A stretch of DNA of 44,740 nucleotides from Candidatus Sumerlaeota bacterium (GTDB taxonomy: Bacteria > Sumerlaeota > Sumerlaeia > JADFCT01), in contig JAPLSP010000184.1 of assembly GCA_026398575.1 (NCBI GenBank), positions 1-44,740 on the forward strand, in the 5' to 3' direction. Under the pieces are notes generated by a model. It was not told where the DNA came from, searched no databases, and saw only the letters and a program-made list of their open reading frames with translations. Of the stretch, positions 31,849 through 39,106 are shown in pieces. The position numbers and the translations under genes were made by a program. Position 1 is the first letter of the stretch. Each line of letters opens with the position of its first letter.

Positions 31849-32094
31849 CTAAAGTTTATCCCATTCATCCGCTGAGAAATTGCGTTCTGTAATTCCCTCA
31901 ATTTCACGTATCATCATTCTCAGTTGAGGAATAGAGCATTCGGGATTGGAAGGAATCGCCAAGCGATGGCCTTGAAAAACCATGAATTGATGACGCGTGC
32001 CGGAATAAGGGCCTTGGAATCCGAGCGCGCGTAATTTTTGGATAAAATCACGCCGTTTACATGGCTTCCACTGGCTCACAGACAGGCTCCTCAT
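31849..32094 (-). CDS. hicA: HicA-type toxin
   Basis: Up to 81 residues. The core KRRDFIQKLRALGFQGPYSG, TRHQFMVF (catalytic His in the dsRBD-like fold) and RLAIPSNPECSIPQLRMMIREI is diagnostic of HicA mRNA interferases. The ATG at 32094 lies 38 bp inside hicB; a GTG at 32079 is an alternative giving a shorter N-terminus. The toxin gene follows the antitoxin gene, the reverse of the E. coli order but common elsewhere. Confidence 0.9.
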   Translation of the reverse strand: MRSLSVSQWKPCKRRDFIQKLRALGFQGPYSGTRHQFMVFQGHRLAIPSNPECSIPQLRMMIREIEGITERNFSADEWDKL

Positions 32095-32329
32095 TTAAGT
32101 CAATCCCAGCAATGACAGGCAATTCATGCCCCATCTTTAGCCCTAATATTATCCAATCCTCCAGCACCGAATGCAATTCCTCTTCGCATTCGCCTAGCGT
32201 CGCTCCAAACGCGATAACGCCTTTGCAGTCAAGAATGCGGCCACTGAACGAAGCATCTTCAAGCTTGTCATAAATAGCCAGCGCCATTGCTTGCTGGATA
32301 TATTCACTCAGGACAAAATGTCGTTCCAT
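32057..32329 (-). CDS. hicB: HicB-type antitoxin
   Basis: About 90 residues from ATG 32329, chosen because AAAGGAGG stands 8 bases upstream. The fold FVLSEYIQQAMALAIYDKLE, FSGRILDCKGVIAFGATLGE and CEEELHSVLEDWIILGLKMG is the partial RNase H-like HicB domain. No C-terminal DNA-binding domain is visible, so autoregulation may depend on another element. It precedes and overlaps hicA. Confidence 0.9.
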   Translation of the reverse strand: MERHFVLSEYIQQAMALAIYDKLEDASFSGRILDCKGVIAFGATLGECEEELHSVLEDWIILGLKMGHELPVIAGIDLNEEPVCEPVEAM

Positions 32330-32378
32330 TGCCTTCGCCTCCTTTGCACGCTGCATCTTTCAAATGCAGACTGTAATA

Positions 32379-32567
32379 TTATGATGCGATTGCAGCCATG
32401 CGTTTTTGTCTCGCGGGTTTCTTTTTATATGGACGGATCAACTCGGCGTGTTCCTTCTCCCAATTTCTTAGATATTCTGCATATCGGGCAATATCATGAC
32501 CGCATTCCTGGGAAATGAGCATACGCGCTTCGCGTATTTCAGAGATGACTTCGTCTTTGCTTTTCAT
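32379..32567 (-). CDS. Antitoxin-like partner of the second mini-PIN
   Basis: 62 residues. The helix-rich MKSKDEVISEIREARMLISQ with ECGHDIARYAEYLRNWEKEH resembles the small proteins encoded next to the PIN subgroup with VYIETSI ends. A basic tail follows. The start overlaps the mini-PIN stop by ATGA (32564-32567). Confidence 0.65.
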   Translation of the reverse strand: MKSKDEVISEIREARMLISQECGHDIARYAEYLRNWEKEHAELIRPYKKKPARQKRMAAIAS

Positions 32568-32746
32568 AGAGCGTAATCCTTTCCAAGCAACTGCAGGGGT
32601 GTAACCAGCTCTGGAGTATGCAGGTCCAACAGAGCATTAATACGACGAATATGACCAAATTTATTCGCGTTGGCAATATGTTCACAATTCCATTGATCGA
32701 AATAGAAACTGAAAATAGAAGTCTCAATGTAGATGGATGATTTCAT
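32564..32746 (-). pseudogene. Second mini-PIN: VapC-family gene with internal deletion
   Basis: 60 residues. It begins MKSSIYIETSIFSFYFD and jumps to QWNCEHIANANKFGHIRRIN, ending PELVTPLQLLG. Both ends match the same PIN-toxin subgroup as the locus at 26180 (WNCxHxANANKFGHIRRxN is its C-terminal signature), but the roughly 100 residues with the central acids are absent. The breakpoint differs from the first copy, so the two deletions arose separately. The frame stays open and remains coupled to its partner. Confidence 0.7.
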
Positions 32747-32871
32747 AGGAATTTTCAACCGCCCAAACATCTATCTTGTAGCGCTTCCCCACTTATGTTC
32801 ATGAAATTTCCCCAAAAGTCAAGCGCCAAGCTGGTTGCTTATCTGGCTGGCTTTCCAGCTTCGCAAACGGC

Positions 32872-33615
32872 TCACTCCACCGTCCAATAGCTTTTCAGTA
32901 TGCGACGCCAGGTGCGCTTGCTCATATCCAGAGCGAAGCCGATGGTGAGGATGGGCGCCGCGAGGAAACTGAACCATCCCAGGATTGGATAGAGCGCAAG
33001 AACCGGGGCCAGGGGGCTAAAGACGGCGATGATTGACAGCATAGCGCAGAAGGTTCTGGCCTGGTTGGGGTCCTGGTATTTCATCCGGAGGCGGCATTCG
33101 ATGAAGTAGTGGATCAAGGCGCGCGTCAGAGCGAGATTGCTGAGGAGGAACAGAAAAAAGAATACAACGAGGAAGATTCCCCGCGCTTCGCCGTTCAGGA
33201 GCGCCACGAAAGCGAGGAAGGCTTCAAACCCCAAAATAGGCGCCACGCATTTGATGGAATCGAAGGCGTATCGAATTTGAGGATTGAGCAGATTCGAGAG
33301 ATACTCCTCGGCGCGCAGGAGCGTCACTCCCAATTCCTCGCGCAGATGAGGCTCGGTCAGCTCCAGGATACGCGGCGTCACGCGCGTGAAAATCCAAACC
33401 GGCAAAAGCAGCACGGACGCATGAGAAACCAGGAAGAGGGGTATTGATTGAAAGACTCCCGAGCCAATGAGGCCGGTCACATAAAGCCCCCATATCCCGA
33501 GGCCGAAGAGTAGATCGTACTTCAATCCTTCGTCCTGGCGGCGGCGAAGCCAATTGGAGGCAAGGCCCATGTCCTGTTTGCGCGCAGTCATCATCGCGGC
33601 GCATCTCGCATTCAT
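32872..33615 (-). CDS. Polytopic membrane protein of unknown function
   Basis: Up to 247 residues with about six TM segments (for example LLFGLGIWGLYVTGLIGSGV, FLVSHASVLLLPVWIF, FLAFVALL, FLVVFFFLFLLSNLAL). A cytoplasmic helix (LREELGVTLLRAEEYLSNLL) lies in the middle. The start is uncertain: three Met codons occur within the first 16 residues. No family recognised with confidence. It lies downstream of the enolase-superfamily gene on the same strand. Confidence 0.6.
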   Translation of the reverse strand: MNARCAAMMTARKQDMGLASNWLRRRQDEGLKYDLLFGLGIWGLYVTGLIGSGVFQSIPLFLVSHASVLLLPVWIFTRVTPRILELTEPHLREELGVTLLRAEEYLSNLLNPQIRYAFDSIKCVAPILGFEAFLAFVALLNGEARGIFLVVFFFLFLLSNLALTRALIHYFIECRLRMKYQDPNQARTFCAMLSIIAVFSPLAPVLALYPILGWFSFLAAPILTIGFALDMSKRTWRRILKSYWTVE

Positions 33616-33683
33616 GGACTGAAACGCAGAAATCCACGCGCTGTCGCAATAAAACTATGAGATCGTAATTCCGAAAATGAGTA

Positions 33684-34976
33684 CTAAGCGCCGCGCTTGA
33701 AGAGTCCGGTATAATGGCCTGAGTCCATGAAGACGCCGCCGCTGCGTTGATAGAAATCTTCGTCGAGGGTGAAAAGGCCGTTGCGCGTTTCAGCCCAGAG
33801 CGCGCCATGGCAGGGATGATACGAGCGCATTGCATCCCAGTTGCGGTAGTTCTGGTGGCCGTTGGTTTCGAGCAATCCCAGCCCGCCAAGTCCGGGGAAG
33901 GGCGCCAGCCGCGCGGCGACGTTCTTGTTCCAGTCCACGAGGATGGGATTCACGGTGAGATCGGCGCAGAAGCACGGTACGCCGCGCGCATGGGCGAGAC
34001 GCGCAATCTTCAGCGTCATGCTCAGGGTCTTGGCGATGGCCTTGAGAGCGATGGCGCCGTAGCCCATCTCGATGCGCTTTGCGGCGTCTTCGTCGGTGTG
34101 GGCGCTTTCGTCGGCGGCGATCCGGACGCCGAGATCGCTCACGTCGGCTTCGTATTCCTCGGGGAAAGGCTCCTCGATGATCGCGATCTGATCGAAGGCG
34201 CCGAGCGAGCGGGCGTGATCGAGCAGGCGCGCCAGCGTCTCCTTGTTTTCATAGCGGCCATTGGCGTCGAAGTAGTAGGGGATGCGTCCGTCTTGGCTGT
34301 GGGGCGTGCGCAATCCGCCAATGGCGCGGTGAATCTCGGTCAGGCGCGCTTTGTCTTTTTCCAGCATCTCCTGCTGCGTTCCCGGCTGGCCGATCTTGAT
34401 CTTCATGAAGAAGTAGCCCTGCTCAGCCGCGGCGAGAATCTCATTAATGGGGATCGCATAGGCCATCAGAGGGATGCTGGCGACCTGCGAATGGCGGCTC
34501 GAGAGGGCGGCGCGGCAGTCTGCGGGGATGATGCCGTCAAAGCCGGTGATTCCCTTCTCGCGCGCATAAAGAATCCACGCCGCGTTATCCACGCCCACCA
34601 GCGCATTGAGCGCGAACGTCTTGCGCAGATCGGGACGGTTCGTGATCTTGACGCCGTGGGCATAAACTTCTTCCAGGATGTTTTCGAGCAGATCCATGGG
34701 CGTCTCGAACGACTGCCCCCGGATGATCTGGAGGGCGCGTTCGGTCAAGACGGCCATGAGTCCGTTGCCGCCGCTCTCGGAATGATTGGCGAAAACCTGC
34801 GCGTCGGACCACAGCACGCTCTGCGAGCAAAGGCCGACGGCGTCGCGTCCGCTGTCGCTCACAAGGCGCGCGGCGGACTGCCAGATTTCGGTCATGTAGC
34901 CGCCTTTGAATCCGAAGGGGCGGATCAGCGGCTCGCGTTCGAAATTGAAATCCACGGCGGCGATACGAATAGTCAT
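33684..34976 (-). CDS. Mandelate racemase/enolase-superfamily enzyme
   Basis: 430 residues. The capping domain is N-terminal and the barrel begins near residue 185. Acid-base Lys pair is FFMKIKIG (K192, K194). Metal ligands are D237 in FDANGRY, E268 or E269 in IIEEPF, and D289 in AADES. A second Lys, K312 in IALKAIAKTLS, lies opposite. This set is found in dipeptide epimerases and muconate-lactonizing-type members as well as sugar-acid dehydratases. The long C-terminal part (YHPCHGALWAETRNGLF) suggests a sugar-acid or related branch. Encoded 92 bp after a cupin gene, which may act on the same pathway. Confidence 0.85.
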   Translation of the reverse strand: MTIRIAAVDFNFEREPLIRPFGFKGGYMTEIWQSAARLVSDSGRDAVGLCSQSVLWSDAQVFANHSESGGNGLMAVLTERALQIIRGQSFETPMDLLENILEEVYAHGVKITNRPDLRKTFALNALVGVDNAAWILYAREKGITGFDGIIPADCRAALSSRHSQVASIPLMAYAIPINEILAAAEQGYFFMKIKIGQPGTQQEMLEKDKARLTEIHRAIGGLRTPHSQDGRIPYYFDANGRYENKETLARLLDHARSLGAFDQIAIIEEPFPEEYEADVSDLGVRIAADESAHTDEDAAKRIEMGYGAIALKAIAKTLSMTLKIARLAHARGVPCFCADLTVNPILVDWNKNVAARLAPFPGLGGLGLLETNGHQNYRNWDAMRSYHPCHGALWAETRNGLFTLDEDFYQRSGGVFMDSGHYTGLFKRGA

Positions 34977-35068
34977 TGGGGCGTTCTCCAGAAGGTCGGG
35001 GTTTTTTAGTGGAATCGTAATCCTTTAGCGATGCGCAGAAACAGTGACGGCCTTTCATGAATGCATCA

Positions 35069-35410
35069 TCAATCAAGAAACTCGTCCGCCGGATCGAACG
35101 GCGGCATGCAGCATATCGCGATCTTCATCCTTCCCACCGCGCGATGGCGGCAGCCGGGCTTGATCATGATCGAAGTCATCGGCTTGACCGGAATGCGTTC
35201 GCCGTCGAGCTCCATAAAACCCTCGCCTTCGAGAATCAGGTAAATTTCCGTCAGCCGTTTGTGATAATGAACGAGCGCGTCGGCTTTGATCTCGACGATG
35301 TGCTGCGTGGCGGTGGAATTCTCCGGCGAGACAAACCCGCGCCGGCTGACGCCACACGGACACGCGACACCATTGATTTCATCGAGTTGGGCAATCATAT
35401 AGTTGGGCAT
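35069..35410 (-). CDS. Cupin domain protein
   Basis: 113 residues. Motif 1 is LVHYHKRLTEIYLILEG, giving metal ligands H48, H50 and E55. Motif 2 is KPGCRHRAVG with H89. A single beta-barrel cupin of the mononuclear metal kind, role unknown (isomerase, sensor or dioxygenase). Gene order with the enolase-superfamily enzyme suggests sugar metabolism. Confidence 0.85.
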   Translation of the reverse strand: MPNYMIAQLDEINGVACPCGVSRRGFVSPENSTATQHIVEIKADALVHYHKRLTEIYLILEGEGFMELDGERIPVKPMTSIMIKPGCRHRAVGRMKIAICCMPPFDPADEFLD

Positions 35411-35713
35411 CGCAGGATTCCTTGTATTTCCATATGGACACGCGCTTAATGGGCGCCGCCTCGCGCGCCCGCGGGCTCATGCTCAAAGAGCGCCCAAGAA
35501 TGGTCAAGCCTTATTCATGGTAATTCACGTATCTGCTCTTCGGATTCTCGATCCTGTAATCCCGATTTTCCGTCTGCCTTCTTCCCGGCCTTTCTTCCCG
35601 TCCTTCTTCCCGGCCTTCGCGCTTGACCCGGAGAGGCGGCGTCTTTATGGTTTCGCGCCCGGCGCACGTGCGAGGTGAGCGCGCATGATGCCAGGGGCCT
35701 CAAGGAGAACCAC
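35411..35713. other. Divergent intergenic region with TTCTTCCCGGCC repeats
   Basis: About 303 bp between the cupin gene and dedA, which diverge. Around 35577-35620, TTCTTCCCGGCC, TTTCTTCCCGTCC and TTCTTCCCGGCC follow each other. AAGGAG at 35702-35707 is the ribosome site of the DedA gene. No gene seen. Confidence 0.5.
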
Positions 35714-36583
35714 ATGTCAATGAATCCCGCGGTCGGGCGTTTGTTCGTCTTGATCCCTGTCATGACGCTTTTCTGCGCGCTGTTTTTCGCAACGCAATCG
35801 CTTGCGCAATCGCCTGCCGCCCGGCCGGGCGCCGCCGGCAAATCTGCAAGCGCAGCGAGCCCATCTACCACAATGACGGATCAATCAGCATTGCCCGCCG
35901 TGGCAGTGACAATTGCCGACGATGCGAGCACGCATCCCAAAAGCCTTGTCAGAAAAATGGTGGACATGTTCCTGAAACTCGACGTCACGCTCGGCGAGAT
36001 CATCAGGCAATACGGGAACTGGACCTATGGGATCATGTTCATGATCGTTTTCTGTGAAACGGGTCTGGTCATCACGCCGATCCTGCCAGGCGATACGCTG
36101 CTGTTTGTCGCCGGAACCTTTGCGGGCATTAGCGAACTGAACCTATGGTTGATGCTGCTTTTGTTGAGTGTGGCGGCGATCTTGGGCGATACGGTCAATT
36201 ATTGGATCGGGCATTTCTTAGGCGATGAAATCCTGAAACGGCGGCTCATTAAGCAAAAGTATTTGGATCGCACACATGAGTTCTTTGAACGCTACGGCGG
36301 CAAGACAATCGTGATCGCCCGCTTTGTGCCGATCGTGCGTACGATAGCGCCCTTTGTGGCTGGACTGGGCAGCATGAACTATCGCAAGTTTATCATCTAC
36401 AACATCGCCGGCGGCATTGGCTGGGTGGTTTCCATAACGCTCGTAGGCTACTTCTTCGGAAATATCCCCTTCATCAAAAAGAACCTGACCGCCGCGATTA
36501 TGATTATCGTCGTCCTGTCCATGCTTCCGGGGGTTTTTGAATACTGGCGGCAACGCCGTGAACTGGCAAAGGCGAAGAGATAA
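35714..36583 (+). CDS. DedA/VTT-family membrane protein
   Basis: 289 residues from ATG 35714, set by AAGGAG 6 bases upstream. A signal-like TM segment and a Pro/Ala/Ser-rich periplasmic stretch (about 30-65) precede the family core. The core has FCETGLVITPILPGDTLLFVAGT with the conserved acidic and Pro/Gly residues, GDTVNYWIGHFLGD, and FVPIVRTIAPFVAGLGSM with the conserved Arg. DedA proteins are linked to lipid carrier (undecaprenyl phosphate) or phosphatidylethanolamine transport across the membrane. The N-terminal exported extension is longer than in E. coli members. Confidence 0.9.
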   Translation: MSMNPAVGRLFVLIPVMTLFCALFFATQSLAQSPAARPGAAGKSASAASPSTTMTDQSALPAVAVTIADDASTHPKSLVRKMVDMFLKLDVTLGEIIRQYGNWTYGIMFMIVFCETGLVITPILPGDTLLFVAGTFAGISELNLWLMLLLLSVAAILGDTVNYWIGHFLGDEILKRRLIKQKYLDRTHEFFERYGGKTIVIARFVPIVRTIAPFVAGLGSMNYRKFIIYNIAGGIGWVVSITLVGYFFGNIPFIKKNLTAAIMIIVVLSMLPGVFEYWRQRRELAKAKR

Positions 36584-36645
36584 CCAGGAAGAGATAGCCA
36601 GGGAGTCGGACCTTTTGTGGTTTGGTGATGCCGGCACATCGCGGA

Positions 36646-37014
36646 TCACGCCGCGAGTATCGGACCAGAGGCCACGAGTTTTTTTTGGCGGGAATCAATG
36701 CGAAGGTTCAACCCTTCCAGCGTACGCGCACCCAGCAGCGGGAGATCGCCTTTCTGGGCGAAGACGACTTCGTCTATGGTTACATACTTGTCCAGCCGGA
36801 TGATGGCGTATCCTACTGAGCGAGTGATGACTTGTCCGTTTGCCATTTGAAATTGAAGGTCTTTCTTCTCCGGGACTACGCCAATTTTTTCCAGGATGCG
36901 TTCCGGTATCCATGTACACTCGCTACCTGAATCCACAAGCACATCGCTCAGCCGCGCATGCTTCGTGCGATCCACGTGATTCTCGACCCGGAATGAGGTG
37001 TGAAACGTTCCCAT
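36646..37014 (-). CDS. Retropepsin-like aspartic protease (clan AA)
   Basis: 122 residues. DVLVDSGSECTWIPERI carries the D-S-G active site. The second half has LDKYVTIDEVVFAQKGDLPLLGARTLEGLNLRID, the usual flap and PLLGxxxLE-type ending. Single-domain members act as dimers. The ATG at 37014 is preceded by AGGTGA. No neighbour suggests a substrate. It converges with dedA and diverges from the transketolase genes. Confidence 0.85.
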   Translation of the reverse strand: MGTFHTSFRVENHVDRTKHARLSDVLVDSGSECTWIPERILEKIGVVPEKKDLQFQMANGQVITRSVGYAIIRLDKYVTIDEVVFAQKGDLPLLGARTLEGLNLRIDSRQKKLVASGPILAA

Positions 37015-37191
37015 GAAATCACCTTCTGAAGAGTCAGATTTCGTATTTCTCGCCCCCTCACAAACAATGAGTATATTTTATCCAGAGCCTCTTCCGGCGC
37101 AAGCGTAGTTTTCGCCCATCTTTTCGCTTGCCCGGCCCGGCAAGCCCTTGCATCTTATCGCTGTTGAAAATTATCCGTCAGGCGGCAGGGA

Positions 37192-38037
37192 ATGGATTCT
37201 TTGCGATTGGAAGAACTTGCGGCGATTGCGCGCCAAATGCGGCAGCGCATCTTCAAGGCGGCGATCAACGCCGCAGGCGGGCATATTTCCGGCTCGCTGT
37301 CGCCGGTGGAAATCCTGACGGTTCTCTATCACGAAATCCTGAACGTGAATTCGCGCGAGCCCCGCTGGGATGGGCGCGACCGATTCATCCTCAGCAAAGG
37401 GCACGCCTGCCTTGCGCTCTATGCCGCGCTGGCGAGCCGGGGGTTCATCGAACCGCAGGAGATGCTGACGTTCGGCAAGTCCGGCACGCGCTTGGGCGGA
37501 CATCCCGATATGCATAAAGTTCCCGGCGCCGAGGCCTCGACCGGGTCGCTGGGACATGGCTTTCCGTTTGGATGCGGCATCGCGCTCGCGGCCAAGCGCA
37601 ACCAATGGCCGTTCCGCGTTTTCGCGATGACGGGCGACGGCGAATGCCAGGAGGGAACCGTCTGGGAAGCCGCGCTCTTTGCCGCGCAACATCAGCTTGA
37701 CAACCTGACCGTCATCGTGGACTACAACAAGCTGCAGGCGATGGATCGGATCGAAAAGATCACGGGACTGGAGCCGCTGCGCGCGAAGTGGGAGGCGTTC
37801 GGCTGGGAGGCAAGGGAAGTGGACGGGCACGATATTGCCGCGCTGCATGAAGCGTTGTCGCGTGTTCCCTTCCGACAAGGCAAGCCGAGCGCCCTGATCG
37901 CGCACACAATCAAGGGGCGCGGCGTCTCATACATGGAGCAGGTTCCCATCTGGCATTTCCGCATGCCCAATGCCGAGGAGATGGCCACCGCGCAACGCGA
38001 GCTTGGGTTGCGCCCAGAGGAGATGATGACGCCATGA
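37192..38037 (+). CDS. Transketolase, N-terminal subunit
   Basis: 281 residues of the thiamine-diphosphate-binding half. Motifs: GGHISGSLSPVEILTVLYHEI, RFILSKGHACLALYAAL, GSLGHGFPFGCGIALAAK, and the ThDP site MTGDGECQEGTVWEAALFAAQHQLDNLTVIVDYNK shown in pieces MTGDGECQEG and VDYNK. Acts on keto-sugars in the pentose phosphate path. The stop overlaps the C-terminal gene by ATGA (38034-38037); the split in two genes is natural in many bacteria, not a frameshift. Confidence 0.95.
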   Translation: MDSLRLEELAAIARQMRQRIFKAAINAAGGHISGSLSPVEILTVLYHEILNVNSREPRWDGRDRFILSKGHACLALYAALASRGFIEPQEMLTFGKSGTRLGGHPDMHKVPGAEASTGSLGHGFPFGCGIALAAKRNQWPFRVFAMTGDGECQEGTVWEAALFAAQHQLDNLTVIVDYNKLQAMDRIEKITGLEPLRAKWEAFGWEAREVDGHDIAALHEALSRVPFRQGKPSALIAHTIKGRGVSYMEQVPIWHFRMPNAEEMATAQRELGLRPEEMMTP

Positions 38038-39002
38038 GAGATTCCTTCATCCGGGCGCTGTCGGAACTGACGGCCACCGATCCGCGCATTTACACGCTGG
38101 TCGCGGACAATGGCGCCATCGTCTTCGACAACTACCGCGCGTTGCATCCCGATCATTTCATCAACTGCGGCGTGGCCGAAGCCACGATGATCTCCGCCGC
38201 CGCCGGCATGGCCTCGACGGGGCTGATCCCGTTCACCTATACCATCTCCAATTTCATCGCCGAGCGCGCCTTCGAGCAGATTCGCGACGACGTCTGCTAT
38301 CAGCGCATGAACGTCAAGATCGTCGGCGTCGGTTCGGGGATCACCTACGCCAACCTCGGACCCACGCATCACGGCATCGAAGACATCGCGCTCATGCGGA
38401 TGCTGCCGGGCATGACGGTTTTTTCGCCCGCCGATCCGCGCGAAACTTTCCAAGCCACCAAAGCGATGGCACAGATTCAAGGCCCATGCTACATGCGCAT
38501 CGCCGGGCGCGGCGAACCAAGCGTCCATGAAGGCGATTTCGATTTTACGCCCGGCAAGGGAATCGTGTTGCGGGAAGGCGGCAGCGTGACCATCGTCGCG
38601 ACGGGCGTCCTCGTGGCCGACGCGCTCGAAGCCGCCATACTCCTCGAAGAAAAAGGCATTCACGCCCGCGTCATCAATATCCACACTCTGGCGCCGTTCG
38701 ATTCGGAAATCATCATCCGCTCGGCGCGAGACATCGGCGCCATCCTGACCGTCGAGGAGCACAACGTGATCGGCGGCCTGGGCAGCGCAGTGGCGGAAAC
38801 GTTGGCGCGCCTGGATTGCAGGACTCGCGGCCTCTGCGATGATAATGACGAAATCCTGCCCGCGCCCGCCTTCGCATCGCTGGGTCTGACCGGCTTCTGC
38901 GAAGACTACGACACCCACAACGCGCTCAAAGCCCAACTCGGTCTCGACGCCGCCGGCATAGCCAAGGCAGCGGAAAGACTCTATTGGAGTAAGAAGTCTT
39001 AG
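38034..39002 (+). CDS. Transketolase, C-terminal subunit
   Basis: 322 residues of the pyrimidine-binding and C-terminal transketolase domains. Motifs: VADNGAIVFDNYRALHPDHF, NCGVAEATMISAAAGMASTG with the catalytic Glu, IGVGSG-like VGVGSGITYANLGPTHHGIE, and the C-terminal VNIHTLAPFDSEIIIRSARD. It forms the complete enzyme with the upstream subunit. This half can also resemble DXP synthase or pyruvate dehydrogenase E1-beta, but the linked N-terminal subunit decides it. The gene ends 9 bases before the hairpin array at 39012. Confidence 0.95.
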   Translation: MRDSFIRALSELTATDPRIYTLVADNGAIVFDNYRALHPDHFINCGVAEATMISAAAGMASTGLIPFTYTISNFIAERAFEQIRDDVCYQRMNVKIVGVGSGITYANLGPTHHGIEDIALMRMLPGMTVFSPADPRETFQATKAMAQIQGPCYMRIAGRGEPSVHEGDFDFTPGKGIVLREGGSVTIVATGVLVADALEAAILLEEKGIHARVINIHTLAPFDSEIIIRSARDIGAILTVEEHNVIGGLGSAVAETLARLDCRTRGLCDDNDEILPAPAFASLGLTGFCEDYDTHNALKAQLGLDAAGIAKAAERLYWSKKS

Positions 39003-39011
39003 AAATTAATA

Positions 39012-39091
39012 TTTTTGTGTTCTTTGCGCTCTTTGCGGTCGAAGCGGAATGGCAACCACATAGAGCACAAAGAGTACAAAGAATTGAAAAT
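39012..39091. repeat. Inverted 9-10 bp tandem array between convergent genes
   Basis: Left arm 39012-39038 contains TTCTTTGCG and CTCTTTGCG. Right arm 39056-39091 contains CACAAAGAG and TACAAAGAA, the inverse. The array fills the gap between transketolase (ends 39002) and the heparinase-like gene (ends 39107) and could terminate both. Confidence 0.75.
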
Positions 39092-39106
39092 TATCGTAGG
39101 ATCAGG

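Noticed and set aside
33747..35009. Plus-strand frame of 420 residues
   Set aside because: It is the antisense register of the enolase-superfamily gene, which has all metal ligands.
37192..39002. Frameshifted single transketolase
   Set aside because: Each half has its own start, the ATGA overlap is clean, and split transketolases are common in bacteria.
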